50,519 bases of DNA from Bryobacteraceae bacterium CoA2 C42 (GTDB taxonomy: Bacteria; Acidobacteriota; Terriglobia; Bryobacterales; Bryobacteraceae), in contig JAINDL010000053.1 in NCBI GenBank assembly GCA_019931245.1, forward strand, positions 1 through 50,519, in the 5' to 3' direction. A program made the translations under genes and the position numbers. The notes beneath the pieces are model-generated. The model searched no databases, was not told the DNA's origin, and saw only the letters and a program-made list of their open reading frames with translations. Below are positions 8,135 to 16,345 of this stretch, in pieces; position 1 is the stretch's first letter, and every line of letters starts with the position of its first letter.

Positions 8135-9258
8135 CGAACGGGATTTCGCGCCGGACGGCGCTGGGGGCGATGGTGGCGGCCGGGGCAGTGCGCGGCTCGC
8201 AGGCGAATTCGGCGATCGCGGTGGGGGTGATCGGGACGGGCAACCGGGGGACGTTTGTCGGGTCGATGATGGCCAAGCATACGCCGGCGCGGATTGCGGC
8301 GGTGTGCGACCTGTTTCCCGAAAAGATGGAGCAGGCGCGAAAGGCGATGGGCGCCGAGCAGGCGCAGATGTACAAGGACTTCCGGCAGATGCTCGCGTCG
8401 AAGGACGTGGACGCGGTGTTGATTGCGACGCCGGTGTTTCTGCACGCCGAGCATTTCGAGGCGGCGGTGAAGTCGGGCAAGCACATCTACATTGAGAAGC
8501 CGGCGGCGGCGGACGTGGCGGGCTGTAAGCGGATTATGCGGGCGGCGGATGCGGCGGACCGGAAGGTGAACATCACGTTCGGGTTTCAGCGGCGGTACGC
8601 GCAGACGTATCAGAAGGCCAAGAGCCTGGCCGATTCCGGGGCGGTGGGGGAGATTCATCTGGGGTTCGCGCGGTTTATCAAGAGCGACGGCGACCCGGCG
8701 GGCGAGGCGCGGCGGCCGGCGCCGCGGACCGACCTTGAGAAGGTGCAGCAGTGGGGCGAGTGGAAGGATCTGTCGGGCGATTTGATTGTTGAAAACAACG
8801 TCCACTCGATTGACGTGCTGAACTGGTTTTTGGGCGGGCGACCGGTGAGCGCGATTGGCAGCGGGGGGAGCAAGACGCGCCGGCAGGGGGATATGCGGGA
8901 CCACAACTTTGTGGCGTTCGACTACGGCAACGGGGTGGAGGGGCAACTGTCGGGGATGACGCTGGCGCCGCCGGGATACCGGGATGTGGTGGAGCAGTTT
9001 TTCGGGGCGAAGGGCGTGATCGAGACATCGGAGAACCACTGGCGGCACTTCCGCGGGCGGGGGCAGGAGACGGTGGAGCAGTCGCCGCGGAACATCACGA
9101 TTGATTCGGTGGCGGCGTTTGTGGAGCGGATCCGGACGGGCAAGCCGGAGAACACGGGGGTGCGGGGCGCGGAGAGTTCGCTGACGGCGATTCTGGGGCG
9201 GATGGCGATGGACGCGCGGCGCGTGGTGACGTGGGAGGAGATGATGCGGTCGGCTTAG
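8131..9258 (+). CDS. Tat-exported Gfo/Idh/MocA oxidoreductase
   Basis: 375 residues. ISRRTALGAMVAAGAV is a Tat-type leader, followed by VGVIGTGNRGTFVG, a classic dinucleotide-binding loop, and HIYIEKPAA, the family's catalytic-loop motif. VENNVHSIDVLNWFLGG and the C-terminal end TGVRGAESSLTAILGRMAMDARRVVTWEEMM are shared almost word for word with the protein at 11961-13085, so these two are paralogues of the same subfamily. It overlaps the preceding gene by 4 nt. Its stop also overlaps, by 4 nt, the stop of the convergent isomerase-like gene. The substrate is probably a glycoside or cyclitol; this is inference only. Confidence 0.88.
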   Translation: MTNGISRRTALGAMVAAGAVRGSQANSAIAVGVIGTGNRGTFVGSMMAKHTPARIAAVCDLFPEKMEQARKAMGAEQAQMYKDFRQMLASKDVDAVLIATPVFLHAEHFEAAVKSGKHIYIEKPAAADVAGCKRIMRAADAADRKVNITFGFQRRYAQTYQKAKSLADSGAVGEIHLGFARFIKSDGDPAGEARRPAPRTDLEKVQQWGEWKDLSGDLIVENNVHSIDVLNWFLGGRPVSAIGSGGSKTRRQGDMRDHNFVAFDYGNGVEGQLSGMTLAPPGYRDVVEQFFGAKGVIETSENHWRHFRGRGQETVEQSPRNITIDSVAAFVERIRTGKPENTGVRGAESSLTAILGRMAMDARRVVTWEEMMRSA

Positions 9259-10082
9259 TCGCGGCGGCGGGCGAGGGCTTTGACCTCGGCGAGGGTGCGC
9301 ATGGCGTCGCGCAGGGGGATGTACTCCATGCCGACGAAGCCCTGGTAGGCGGAGTCGCGGATGGCGCGGAAAACGTTGCCGAAGTGGATTTCGCCGGTGC
9401 CGGGTTCGTTGCGTCCGGGGACGTCGGCGATGTGGAGGTGGCCGATGGCGGGGAGGTTTTCGCGGAAGGTGGCGATGAGGTTTCCTTCCATGATCTGGAC
9501 GTGATAGAGGTCGTAGAGGATTTTGACAAAGGGGCTGCCGACTTTGCGGATGATCTCGAAGGCTTCGGGGGTGCGGTCGAGATAGTAGCGGGAGTGGTTG
9601 TCGCCTTTGGGGTTGAGGGGTTCGATTTTGGCGAGGGTGTTGATGACCTCGACGACGATGGTGAGGCCGGCGGGGGCGACGAGATCGTGGGCGCGCTTGA
9701 GGCCTTCGACGATGCTGTCGTGCTGTTCGGGGCGGGAGCGGCCGGGGACGCGGAAGCCGGAGAGGACGACGATTTGGGTGGCTTCAAAGCGTTGGGCGGC
9801 TTCGACAGAGGCGCGGAGTTCGGCGAGGAAGCCAGGGCGTTCGGCCGGGTCGCAGAGGCCCATGCCGACAGGGTTGACGCCTTTGTTGCCGACGAGGCTC
9901 ACGCAGGTGAGGCCGAGGCGGTTTTTGAGCGGGGTGATTTCGGCGGGGTTGGAGGCGCGCCAATCGCCGAACTCAAAGCCCTGGTAGCCGGCGTCGGCGA
10001 CGCGGGCGATCTGGCGGGCGAGGGGGAGGCCGGGAAACAGGGGCTCGACGCGGACCGAGAGTTTGAGTTCCGGAGCAGGCAT
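9255..10082 (-). CDS. Hydroxypyruvate-isomerase-like TIM-barrel protein
   Basis: 275 residues of the AP-endonuclease-2/xylose-isomerase-like fold. Recognisable parts: LKLSVRVEPLFPGLPLARQI at the N-terminus, the metal-binding glutamate region GLTIVVEVIN, LYDLYHVQIMEGNLI (with the Asp-Xaa-Tyr-His motif), and HLHIADVPGRNEPGTGEI followed by GMEYIPL. This pattern is that of Hyi, which interconverts hydroxypyruvate and tartronate semialdehyde. Hexarate catabolism via galactarate also passes through tartronate semialdehyde, so a link to the garD gene at the window start is possible. The start ATG at 10082 follows GATAAT by 7 nt, which suggests a leaderless mRNA. The upstream in-frame extension to 10448 runs through the bicupin gene and is rejected. 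Confidence 0.85.
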   Translation of the reverse strand: MPAPELKLSVRVEPLFPGLPLARQIARVADAGYQGFEFGDWRASNPAEITPLKNRLGLTCVSLVGNKGVNPVGMGLCDPAERPGFLAELRASVEAAQRFEATQIVVLSGFRVPGRSRPEQHDSIVEGLKRAHDLVAPAGLTIVVEVINTLAKIEPLNPKGDNHSRYYLDRTPEAFEIIRKVGSPFVKILYDLYHVQIMEGNLIATFRENLPAIGHLHIADVPGRNEPGTGEIHFGNVFRAIRDSAYQGFVGMEYIPLRDAMRTLAEVKALARRRD

Positions 10083-10089
10083 GGCTCCG

Positions 10090-10120
10090 ATTATCTTCCG
10101 CCGGGAGGCTGCTATACAAT
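10090..10120. promoter_or_regulatory. Back-to-back leaderless promoters
   Basis: The 44-bp gap between two divergent starts holds a -10-like GATAAT on the minus strand (10095-10090), 7 nt before the ATG at 10082, and TACAAT on the plus strand (10115-10120), 6 nt before the GTG at 10127. Neither start has space for a Shine-Dalgarno site. No clear -35 is seen for either, and the two would overlap. Confidence 0.55.
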
Positions 10121-10126
10121 AGCGCC

Positions 10127-10912
10127 GTGATCCGCTTATCGCAGTGTTTCCTGCTGACGCTCGCCGCCTGGGGCGGCCTGTTGCCGGCGCAGAGTATTCG
10201 CGTGGTGAAGTTTTCCGAGAGTGATCCGTTCCGGATGGGGGAGGTGACATCGCGGCGGATTGTTCATCCGGGGCTGGGGGCGAAGAACACGACGTTGAAC
10301 CTTTCGGTGTCGAAGCCGGGGTCGGAGTTTGCGCAGCATGTGCATGACTATTCGGACGATACAATTCTGGTGCTGGAGGGCGAGGTGAACCTGCGGCAGG
10401 GGGATGCGCAGCATCTGTTCCGGGCCGGGGAGTGCGCGTTTGTGCCAACGGGACAGATTCACGGGACGATTACAGCGGGCACGGGGGAGGCGGTGATGAT
10501 CAGCTTTCAGAATCCGCCGGATTTGATTTTGTACACGGGGGCGCGGGACTCGAAGCGGCCGGGGGCGGCGGCGCCGAAGGGCGTGATTACGCCGGGGGCG
10601 GTGAAGTACGTGCCGTTCCGGGCGCGAAAGGCGGGGGCGTTTACGGGCCCGGAGCAGGGGTCGAACCGGGCGGCGGGGATCCGTCGGAAGTTGAAGCCGG
10701 GGACGAAGTTTCGGACGCAGGTGGCGGCGGGAGGCGAGGAGCTGCTGTTTGTGTGGAAGGGGGCGGTGCGGGTGACGGACCAGGCGGGGAAGGTGTATGA
10801 GGCCGGGGAGCGGGACACGGTGTTTATTCAGGGGGCGGCGGATTTGCGGGTGGAGGCGACGGCGCCGGGCGAGTTGATTCAGGTGAAGGCGCCGGGAACG
10901 AAGGCACCGTGA
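10127..10912 (+). CDS. Secreted bicupin protein
   Basis: 261 residues with a signal peptide (LSQCFLLTLAAWGGLLPAQS). Two cupin domains: the first at about residues 45-135 keeps a metal-site pattern (HVHDYSDDTILVLEGEV, then FVPTGQIHG). The second, at about 170-255, has lost the histidines (GGEELLFVWKGAVRV, VFIQGAADL), so it is probably structural. The GTG start is supported by TACAAT exactly 6 nt upstream (leaderless) and by the signal peptide. Its stop overlaps the next gene's GTG by 4 nt, so it is co-translated with a Gfo/Idh/MocA oxidoreductase. It may be a sugar isomerase or dioxygenase-like protein. The activity cannot be named. Confidence 0.8.
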   Translation: MIRLSQCFLLTLAAWGGLLPAQSIRVVKFSESDPFRMGEVTSRRIVHPGLGAKNTTLNLSVSKPGSEFAQHVHDYSDDTILVLEGEVNLRQGDAQHLFRAGECAFVPTGQIHGTITAGTGEAVMISFQNPPDLILYTGARDSKRPGAAAPKGVITPGAVKYVPFRARKAGAFTGPEQGSNRAAGIRRKLKPGTKFRTQVAAGGEELLFVWKGAVRVTDQAGKVYEAGERDTVFIQGAADLRVEATAPGELIQVKAPGTKAP

Positions 10913-11946
10913 GGCGCCGGGAGTTTGCCTTGGCCGCGGCGGCGGGCGGGGTGATGGCGGGGGCGGAGCCGGGGCGGATTCGGGCGGCGATGATCGGCAC
11001 GGGCCATGGCCACGCGCATAGCAAAGTGCTGGCGCTGCGGAGCATGCGGGAGTACGAGTTTGTCGGTGTTTGCCGGCCGGAGGCGGGGGACCCGGCGGTG
11101 GGGCCGGCGTTTGGGGAGGTGCCGCGGCTGGCCGTGGAGCAGGTGCTGGGGGAGGCGGGGATCGGGATGGTGGCGATTGAGTTTGCCGACCCGGATACGA
11201 ATCTGGAGTACGCGCACCGGGCGGTGGCGGCGGGAAAGTTTGTGCATTTGGATAAGCCGCCGGGGTCGAACTGGGAGAGTTTCCGGCGGCTGCTGGCCGA
11301 GGCGAGCAGGCGGGGGCTGGTGGTGCAGATGGGTTACCAGTGGCGCTACCATCCGGCGATGATGGCGGCGATGGAGGCAGCCAAGCAGGGGTGGCTGGGG
11401 CGGGTGTACCGGTTCCGGGCGTCGATAGACAAACCGATTGGGGCGGCCGAGCGGAAGCATCTGGCGAAGTACCGGGGCGGGATGATGTTTTCAGAGGGCT
11501 GCCATTTGATCGACCGGGCGACGTGGCTGCTGGGGGAGCCGAAGAAGGTGACCGGGGTGCTGGCGCGGCACGGCAGCGACGGGCTGGCGGATAACTGCGT
11601 GGCGATTCTTGAGTACGCGGGGGCGCTGGCGGAGATTTCGATGGCGGGGTATCTGCCGCAGGGCAATCAGCAGCGGTACCTGGAGATTCGCGGGACGAAC
11701 GGGTGGGCGCGGGTGCAGCCGTATACGGGGTCGTCGCTCACGGTGGAGTTGCAGGAGGCGGCGGGGCCGTACGCGGCGGGCCGGCAGACGCTGTCGCCGC
11801 CCTACCCGCCGGGGCTGGGCTATACGCCGGACTTTGCCGAGTTGGCGGCGGTGATCGGCAAGCGCGGCGAGCCGGTCTACAGCGCGGCCCATGATTTGAT
11901 GACGCACCGCGTGCTGCTGCAGGCGTGCGATATGCTCACTGTCTAA
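10909..11946 (+). CDS. Tat-exported Gfo/Idh/MocA oxidoreductase
   Basis: 345 residues from a GTG that overlaps the bicupin stop by 4 nt. MRRREFALAAAAGGVMAGAE is a Tat-like leader. The nucleotide-binding loop is IGTGHGHAHSK and the catalytic motif VHLDKPPGSNWE. It shares the arrangement of the 7070-8134 protein (QWRYHPAMMAAMEAAKQGWLGRVY, GGMMFSEGCHLIDRATWLLG, and the end YSAAHDLMTHRVLLQACDM). Both belong to the branch with K-P-P in place of the usual K-P-x. Presumed NAD(P)-dependent sugar oxidation. The substrate is not predictable. Confidence 0.85.
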   Translation: MRRREFALAAAAGGVMAGAEPGRIRAAMIGTGHGHAHSKVLALRSMREYEFVGVCRPEAGDPAVGPAFGEVPRLAVEQVLGEAGIGMVAIEFADPDTNLEYAHRAVAAGKFVHLDKPPGSNWESFRRLLAEASRRGLVVQMGYQWRYHPAMMAAMEAAKQGWLGRVYRFRASIDKPIGAAERKHLAKYRGGMMFSEGCHLIDRATWLLGEPKKVTGVLARHGSDGLADNCVAILEYAGALAEISMAGYLPQGNQQRYLEIRGTNGWARVQPYTGSSLTVELQEAAGPYAAGRQTLSPPYPPGLGYTPDFAELAAVIGKRGEPVYSAAHDLMTHRVLLQACDMLTV

Positions 11947-11960
11947 AAGGAAATTTGCTC

Positions 11961-13085
11961 ATGTCTCCACTCGATAGAAGAACGCTGATCCAGACCGCGG
12001 CGCTGGTGCCGCTGCAGGCGGTGCGCGGCACGGCGCAGAACAGCAAGATCCGGGTGGGATTGATCGGGGCGGGAAACCGGGGGGCCTACACCGGGACGAT
12101 GATGCATAAGCAGGCGGCGGCGCAGATTACGGCGATCTGCGATGTGAATGAAGAGCAGATGGCGAAGGCCAAGGAGCGGATCGGCTCGGCGGGGGCCAAG
12201 AGCTACCGGAACTATCAGGAGTTGCTGGCATCGCCGGAGGTGGACGCGGTGATGATTGCGACGCCGGTGTATCTGCATCCGGAGCATTTCGAGGCGGCCG
12301 TGAAGGCCGGCAAGCATGTCTACATGGAGAAGCCAGCGGGGTTGGACGTGGCCGGGTGTAAGCGGGTGATGCAGATTGCCGACCGGGCGGACCGGAAGCT
12401 GAACATTGCTTTCGGCTTTCAGCAGCGCTACGGCGGGGTGTATGTGAAGGCCAAGCAGATGCTGGATTCCGGCGCGATCGGGAAGGTGCGGGAGGTGCAC
12501 GGCGAGTTTTTGAAATTTGCGCTGAGCGGGAGTGAGCCGCCGGTGGCGCCGCCGCGGAATGAGAAAGAGAAGCTGGAGCAGTGGAAGTTGTGGCGGGCGA
12601 CGTTTGGCGAGGTGATTGTGGAGACGTATGTGCATAACATCGACGCGATCAACTGGTTTGTGGGGGCGCGGCCGCTGAAGGCGATCGGGACGGGGGGAAG
12701 GACGGTGGAGAAGCGGGGGGATCTGCTGGACCATTTGAGCGTGACCTACGACTATCCGGACCGGGTGCAGATGACGTTTATCGGGTCGCAGATGACGCCG
12801 AAGTTTTTCCGTTCGAACCGGGAGCGGTACATTGGGGAGAAGGGCTTTATTGAAACGGCGCGGGAGTACTGGACTTACAGCACGGGCGGGGCGCCGGTGA
12901 CGGAGCGGTCGGGGCAGGACATTACCAACGACGCGATTGCGGAGTTTGTGCGGCGGGTGAGCGAGGGCAAGCCGGAGAACACGGGGGTGCGGGCGGCGGA
13001 GAGCACGCTGACGGCGATTCTGGGGCAGATGGCGATTGACAAGAAGCGCGAGGTGAGCTGGGAGGAGATGATGCGGTCGGCCTGA
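11961..13085 (+). CDS. Tat-exported Gfo/Idh/MocA oxidoreductase
   Basis: 374 residues from the ATG at 11961, which has AAAAGGAAA about 8 nt upstream. The earlier in-frame start lies inside the previous gene. The leader LDRRTLIQTAALVPLQAV is Tat-like. The dinucleotide loop is VGLIGAGNRGAYTG and the catalytic motif VYMEKPAGLD. VETYVHNIDAINWFVGARPLKAIGTGG and the end TGVRAAESTLTAILGQMAIDKKREVSWEEMM closely match the paralogue at 8131-9258. The pattern of one KPP-type and one KPA-type oxidoreductase therefore occurs twice in 6 kb, which suggests an ancient duplication of a two-gene unit. Exported, substrate unknown. Confidence 0.88.
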   Translation: MSPLDRRTLIQTAALVPLQAVRGTAQNSKIRVGLIGAGNRGAYTGTMMHKQAAAQITAICDVNEEQMAKAKERIGSAGAKSYRNYQELLASPEVDAVMIATPVYLHPEHFEAAVKAGKHVYMEKPAGLDVAGCKRVMQIADRADRKLNIAFGFQQRYGGVYVKAKQMLDSGAIGKVREVHGEFLKFALSGSEPPVAPPRNEKEKLEQWKLWRATFGEVIVETYVHNIDAINWFVGARPLKAIGTGGRTVEKRGDLLDHLSVTYDYPDRVQMTFIGSQMTPKFFRSNRERYIGEKGFIETAREYWTYSTGGAPVTERSGQDITNDAIAEFVRRVSEGKPENTGVRAAESTLTAILGQMAIDKKREVSWEEMMRSA

Positions 13086-13099
13086 GCGAGGGGGCGTGA

Positions 13100-13105
13100 T
13101 ATGAT
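13100..13105 (+). promoter_or_regulatory. -10 box of a leaderless promoter
   Basis: TATGAT lies 6 nt before the ATG at 13112, which places the expected transcription start on or next to the start codon. No ribosome site is present. Confidence 0.5.
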
Positions 13106-13111
13106 GCGGCC

Positions 13112-16100
13112 ATGTTTGGCCGCTTGCTTCTTCTTTCTATCTCGCTTAGTTCCGCGGTGCTGGCGCAAAACGTCACCGCTTCGATTACCGGCACCGTGAA
13201 GGACGCCACCGGGGCCGTGGTGCCGAACGCCACGGTGCGGGCGACCAACACGGGGACCCAGACGCAGTTTGACGGGGTTTCCGATGGTACGGGCACTTAC
13301 CTGCTGCGGAATCTGCCGGTGGGCGTGTACACGGTCCGCATTGAGTCGAAGGGCTTTCAAGGCTGGGAGTCGCGGGATGTGCGGCTGCAGGTGAACGAGA
13401 TTGCGCGTATTGACGCAAGCCTGAACGTAGGCGCGACGACGGAGACGGTGACGGTATCGAGCAACGTGATCAACGTCGATACGACTTCGGCGACGCTCAA
13501 GACGGTGGTGGACCAGCGGCGCATTGAGCAGTTGCCGCTCAACGGGCGGAACGCGACGCAGCTGATGCGGCTGGTGGCGGGGGTGGTGGCCGACCCGCGG
13601 GCCGATGTGACGTCGGGGACGACGTATCCGGGGACGACGCCGGTATCGGTGAACGGCGGGCGGGCCAACGCGACCAACTATGTGCTCGACGGGGCGCAGA
13701 ACAACGACCCGTACTCGAACGCGCCGAATCCGTTTCCGAATCCGGATGCGCTGCAGGAGTTCAGCGTGCAGACGAATAACTTCAGCGCGGAGTTTGGCCG
13801 ACAGTCGGGCGGGTTGGTGAACGCGGTGACCAAGTCGGGCACCAACGAACTGCACGGCAGTTTGTTTGAGTTTGTGCGGAACCAGGCGTTCAACGCGACG
13901 GGCTTTTTTGGTCCGGCGGACCCGGCGACGGGGCGGCGGCGGCAGGACGGATTGAAGCGGAACCAGTTCGGGGGGACGATTGGCGGGCCGGTGGTGCTGC
14001 CGAAGATTTATAACGGCAAGGACAAGACGTTCTTTTTTGCTTCCTACCAGGCGACGCTGCTGCGGGTGATTCCGGCCGAGGTGCAGCGGATTGTGCCGAC
14101 GACGCTGCAGCGGGCGGGGAACTTTTCGCAGTTGACGCGGGCGCTGCGGGACCCGCTGGCGAACGCGCCGTTTCCGGGCAACGTGATTCCGGGCAACCGG
14201 ATCCACCCGGTGAGCCGGACGCTGGTGGATACGGCGCTGCCGGATGGCGGGGCTTCGGGGCGCATTTCGACGATTGTGGCCTCGCCGAATAATGACCATC
14301 AGCTGATGCTGCGGGGCGATCATCAGTTTTCGCAGAGTAACCGGATGTCGGGGCGGTATTACAAGAGCTGGTCGGAGTCGGCGGCGTTTCTGAATCCGCG
14401 CAACGTGCTCGAACAGACGAGCGGCGGGCAGTGGTACAACGAGTCGATTGTGCTGACGAATACGCACACGTTTACGCCGACGATCGTGAATCAGGCGCTG
14501 TTCAGCATGAACAGCACGGACGGCAAGTTTGTGCCGCCGCAGCCGGACAAGAGCCTGGCGAGCCTGGGGCTGCGTTACTACAACGACCCGATTATCAAGT
14601 GGGATATCGACATTGCCGGTTACTTCCGGATTAACACGGGCGATACGAACTCGTTTCCGCGGCGGGAGTTTCAGTATCTGGACACGGTGCGCTGGACCAA
14701 GGGCAAGCATAGCCTGACGTTTGGCGGCGAGTACGGACGGGGACGCAACGACATCATCAACAACTTCCGGGCCAACGGGCAGTGGTCGTTCAACGGCGCG
14801 GCGCCGTTTACCACCGATTCGCTCGCGGATTTCATGATTGGTTCGTTCAACAGCCTGACACAGGGCATTGGGGAGTACAAAGAGACGCGGTTCCAGCGTT
14901 TGGGACTGTTTGTGCAGGATTCCTGGAAGGTTTCGCGGCGGCTGACGGTGGACGTGGGGGCGCGGTGGGAGCCGTTCTTCCCGTTCACGGACACGCTGGA
15001 CAAGATTGCGGTGTGGCGGCCTTCCGAGCGTTCGCGGCGGTATGTGAACGCGCCGGCGGGGGTGATCTACGCGGGCGACCCGAATGTGCCGAAGGGGACG
15101 ACGCCGACGGCGTGGGGGAACCTGGGTCCGCGCATGGGTTTTGCGTGGGACGTGTTCGGGGACGGCAAGACGGCGGTGCGGGGCGCCTACGGGATTTTCT
15201 TTGATTCGTTCAACAGCATTGCGACGAACTCGCAGGCCAACCAGGCGCCGTTTGGCACGGTGGTGACGGTGTTCGGATCGAACAGCAACAGCTTCACGGA
15301 CCCGTGGGCGGGGACGACGAACCCCTTCCCTGCCCCGAAGAACCCGCCGTCGACGGCGGTGTTTCCGCAGTTCACGACGCAGTTTCTGAACGCGGCCGAT
15401 TTCCGGAACCCGTATATTCAATCGTGGAACCTGACGATTGAGCGGGAGATGTGGGGTGGCTTCGTTTCGCGAGCGGCGTATGCGGCGTCGAAGGGCACGC
15501 GGCTGATGACGCTGCGGGAGTTGAACGCGGCGGTCTTCACGCCGGGCGCGACGACGGCGACGACGAACCAGCGGCGGCCGTTCGGTCCGGCGATGGGTTC
15601 GTCGACGATTGTGGAGGCGGTGGGCAACTCGACGTTCCACTCTTTCCAATGGACCGTGGAGCGGCGGTTCCGGGATGGGTTCACCATTCTGGCGAACTAT
15701 CAGTTTTCGAAGTCGATCGACGATACGTCGGCGAACAAGGGGACGGGGCAGGTGCGGACGAATCCGAACAACCAGGCTTTTGACAAGGGGCTGTCGGACT
15801 TCAACCGTCCGCAGGTGTTCAACTTCTCGGGACTGTGGGAGTTGCCGATCAAGTTCAAGAGCCGGGCGGCGAACTTCGCGATTGGCGGGTGGAACCTGAA
15901 CGCGATTGTGAATCTGTCGTCGGGTCAGCCGATTACGGTGACGAGCGGGGTGGACAACGCGCGGACGGGAACCGGCGGGCAGCGGGTGGATTACAACGGC
16001 AACCCGTTCTTCAGCGGAGACCGGAGCCGGAACGAGATCGTGACGGAGTATCTGCGCCGGTCGGTGTTTACGCCGAACGCGCTGGGGACGTTTGGCACGA

Positions 16101-16333
16101 TTGGCCGGAACACTTACTATGGGCCGGGCCTGGCGAACGTGGACTTCGGGCTGGCCAAAGACTTCCGCGCGAACGAGCGGCTGGTGACGACCTTCCGGTT
16201 TGAGACGTTCAACGCGCTGAACCGCGTGAATTTCGGCAACCCGACCACGGCGCAGAACAACGGGAACTTCATGCGGATTACGGGTACGAGTTCGCCGCGG
16301 ATTCTGCAGTTGGCGCTGCGGCTGGTGTTCTAG
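13112..16333 (+). CDS. Oar-like TonB-dependent receptor with carboxypeptidase-regulatory domain
   Basis: 1073 residues. Signal peptide LLLLSISLSSAVLAQ, then a CarboxypepD_reg/CnaB-like domain at about 23-105 (ITGTVKDATGAVVPNATV, GTYLLRNLPVGVYTVRI). A plug-like region (VVDQRRIEQLPLNGRNATQLM, VNGGRANATNYVLDGAQNNDP, FSVQTNNFSAEFGRQSGG) leads into a long beta-barrel that ends in LRLVF with the terminal Phe of outer-membrane proteins. This is the expanded acidobacterial Oar/SusC-like family, thought to import or bind large substrates. It follows the oxidoreductase block by 26 bp but has its own leaderless-type promoter. The ligand is unknown. The long open frame on the opposite strand is a composition artefact. 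Confidence 0.9.
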   Translation: MFGRLLLLSISLSSAVLAQNVTASITGTVKDATGAVVPNATVRATNTGTQTQFDGVSDGTGTYLLRNLPVGVYTVRIESKGFQGWESRDVRLQVNEIARIDASLNVGATTETVTVSSNVINVDTTSATLKTVVDQRRIEQLPLNGRNATQLMRLVAGVVADPRADVTSGTTYPGTTPVSVNGGRANATNYVLDGAQNNDPYSNAPNPFPNPDALQEFSVQTNNFSAEFGRQSGGLVNAVTKSGTNELHGSLFEFVRNQAFNATGFFGPADPATGRRRQDGLKRNQFGGTIGGPVVLPKIYNGKDKTFFFASYQATLLRVIPAEVQRIVPTTLQRAGNFSQLTRALRDPLANAPFPGNVIPGNRIHPVSRTLVDTALPDGGASGRISTIVASPNNDHQLMLRGDHQFSQSNRMSGRYYKSWSESAAFLNPRNVLEQTSGGQWYNESIVLTNTHTFTPTIVNQALFSMNSTDGKFVPPQPDKSLASLGLRYYNDPIIKWDIDIAGYFRINTGDTNSFPRREFQYLDTVRWTKGKHSLTFGGEYGRGRNDIINNFRANGQWSFNGAAPFTTDSLADFMIGSFNSLTQGIGEYKETRFQRLGLFVQDSWKVSRRLTVDVGARWEPFFPFTDTLDKIAVWRPSERSRRYVNAPAGVIYAGDPNVPKGTTPTAWGNLGPRMGFAWDVFGDGKTAVRGAYGIFFDSFNSIATNSQANQAPFGTVVTVFGSNSNSFTDPWAGTTNPFPAPKNPPSTAVFPQFTTQFLNAADFRNPYIQSWNLTIEREMWGGFVSRAAYAASKGTRLMTLRELNAAVFTPGATTATTNQRRPFGPAMGSSTIVEAVGNSTFHSFQWTVERRFRDGFTILANYQFSKSIDDTSANKGTGQVRTNPNNQAFDKGLSDFNRPQVFNFSGLWELPIKFKSRAANFAIGGWNLNAIVNLSSGQPITVTSGVDNARTGTGGQRVDYNGNPFFSGDRSRNEIVTEYLRRSVFTPNALGTFGTIGRNTYYGPGLANVDFGLAKDFRANERLVTTFRFETFNALNRVNFGNPTTAQNNGNFMRITGTSSPRILQLALRLVF

Positions 16334-16345
16334 GGGAGGCGCAGC

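Noticed and set aside
10083-10448. N-terminal extension of the hydroxypyruvate-isomerase-like protein
   Set aside because: It runs antisense through the bicupin gene, is Pro/Ser-rich and is not part of the family. The ATG at 10082 begins the conserved sequence.
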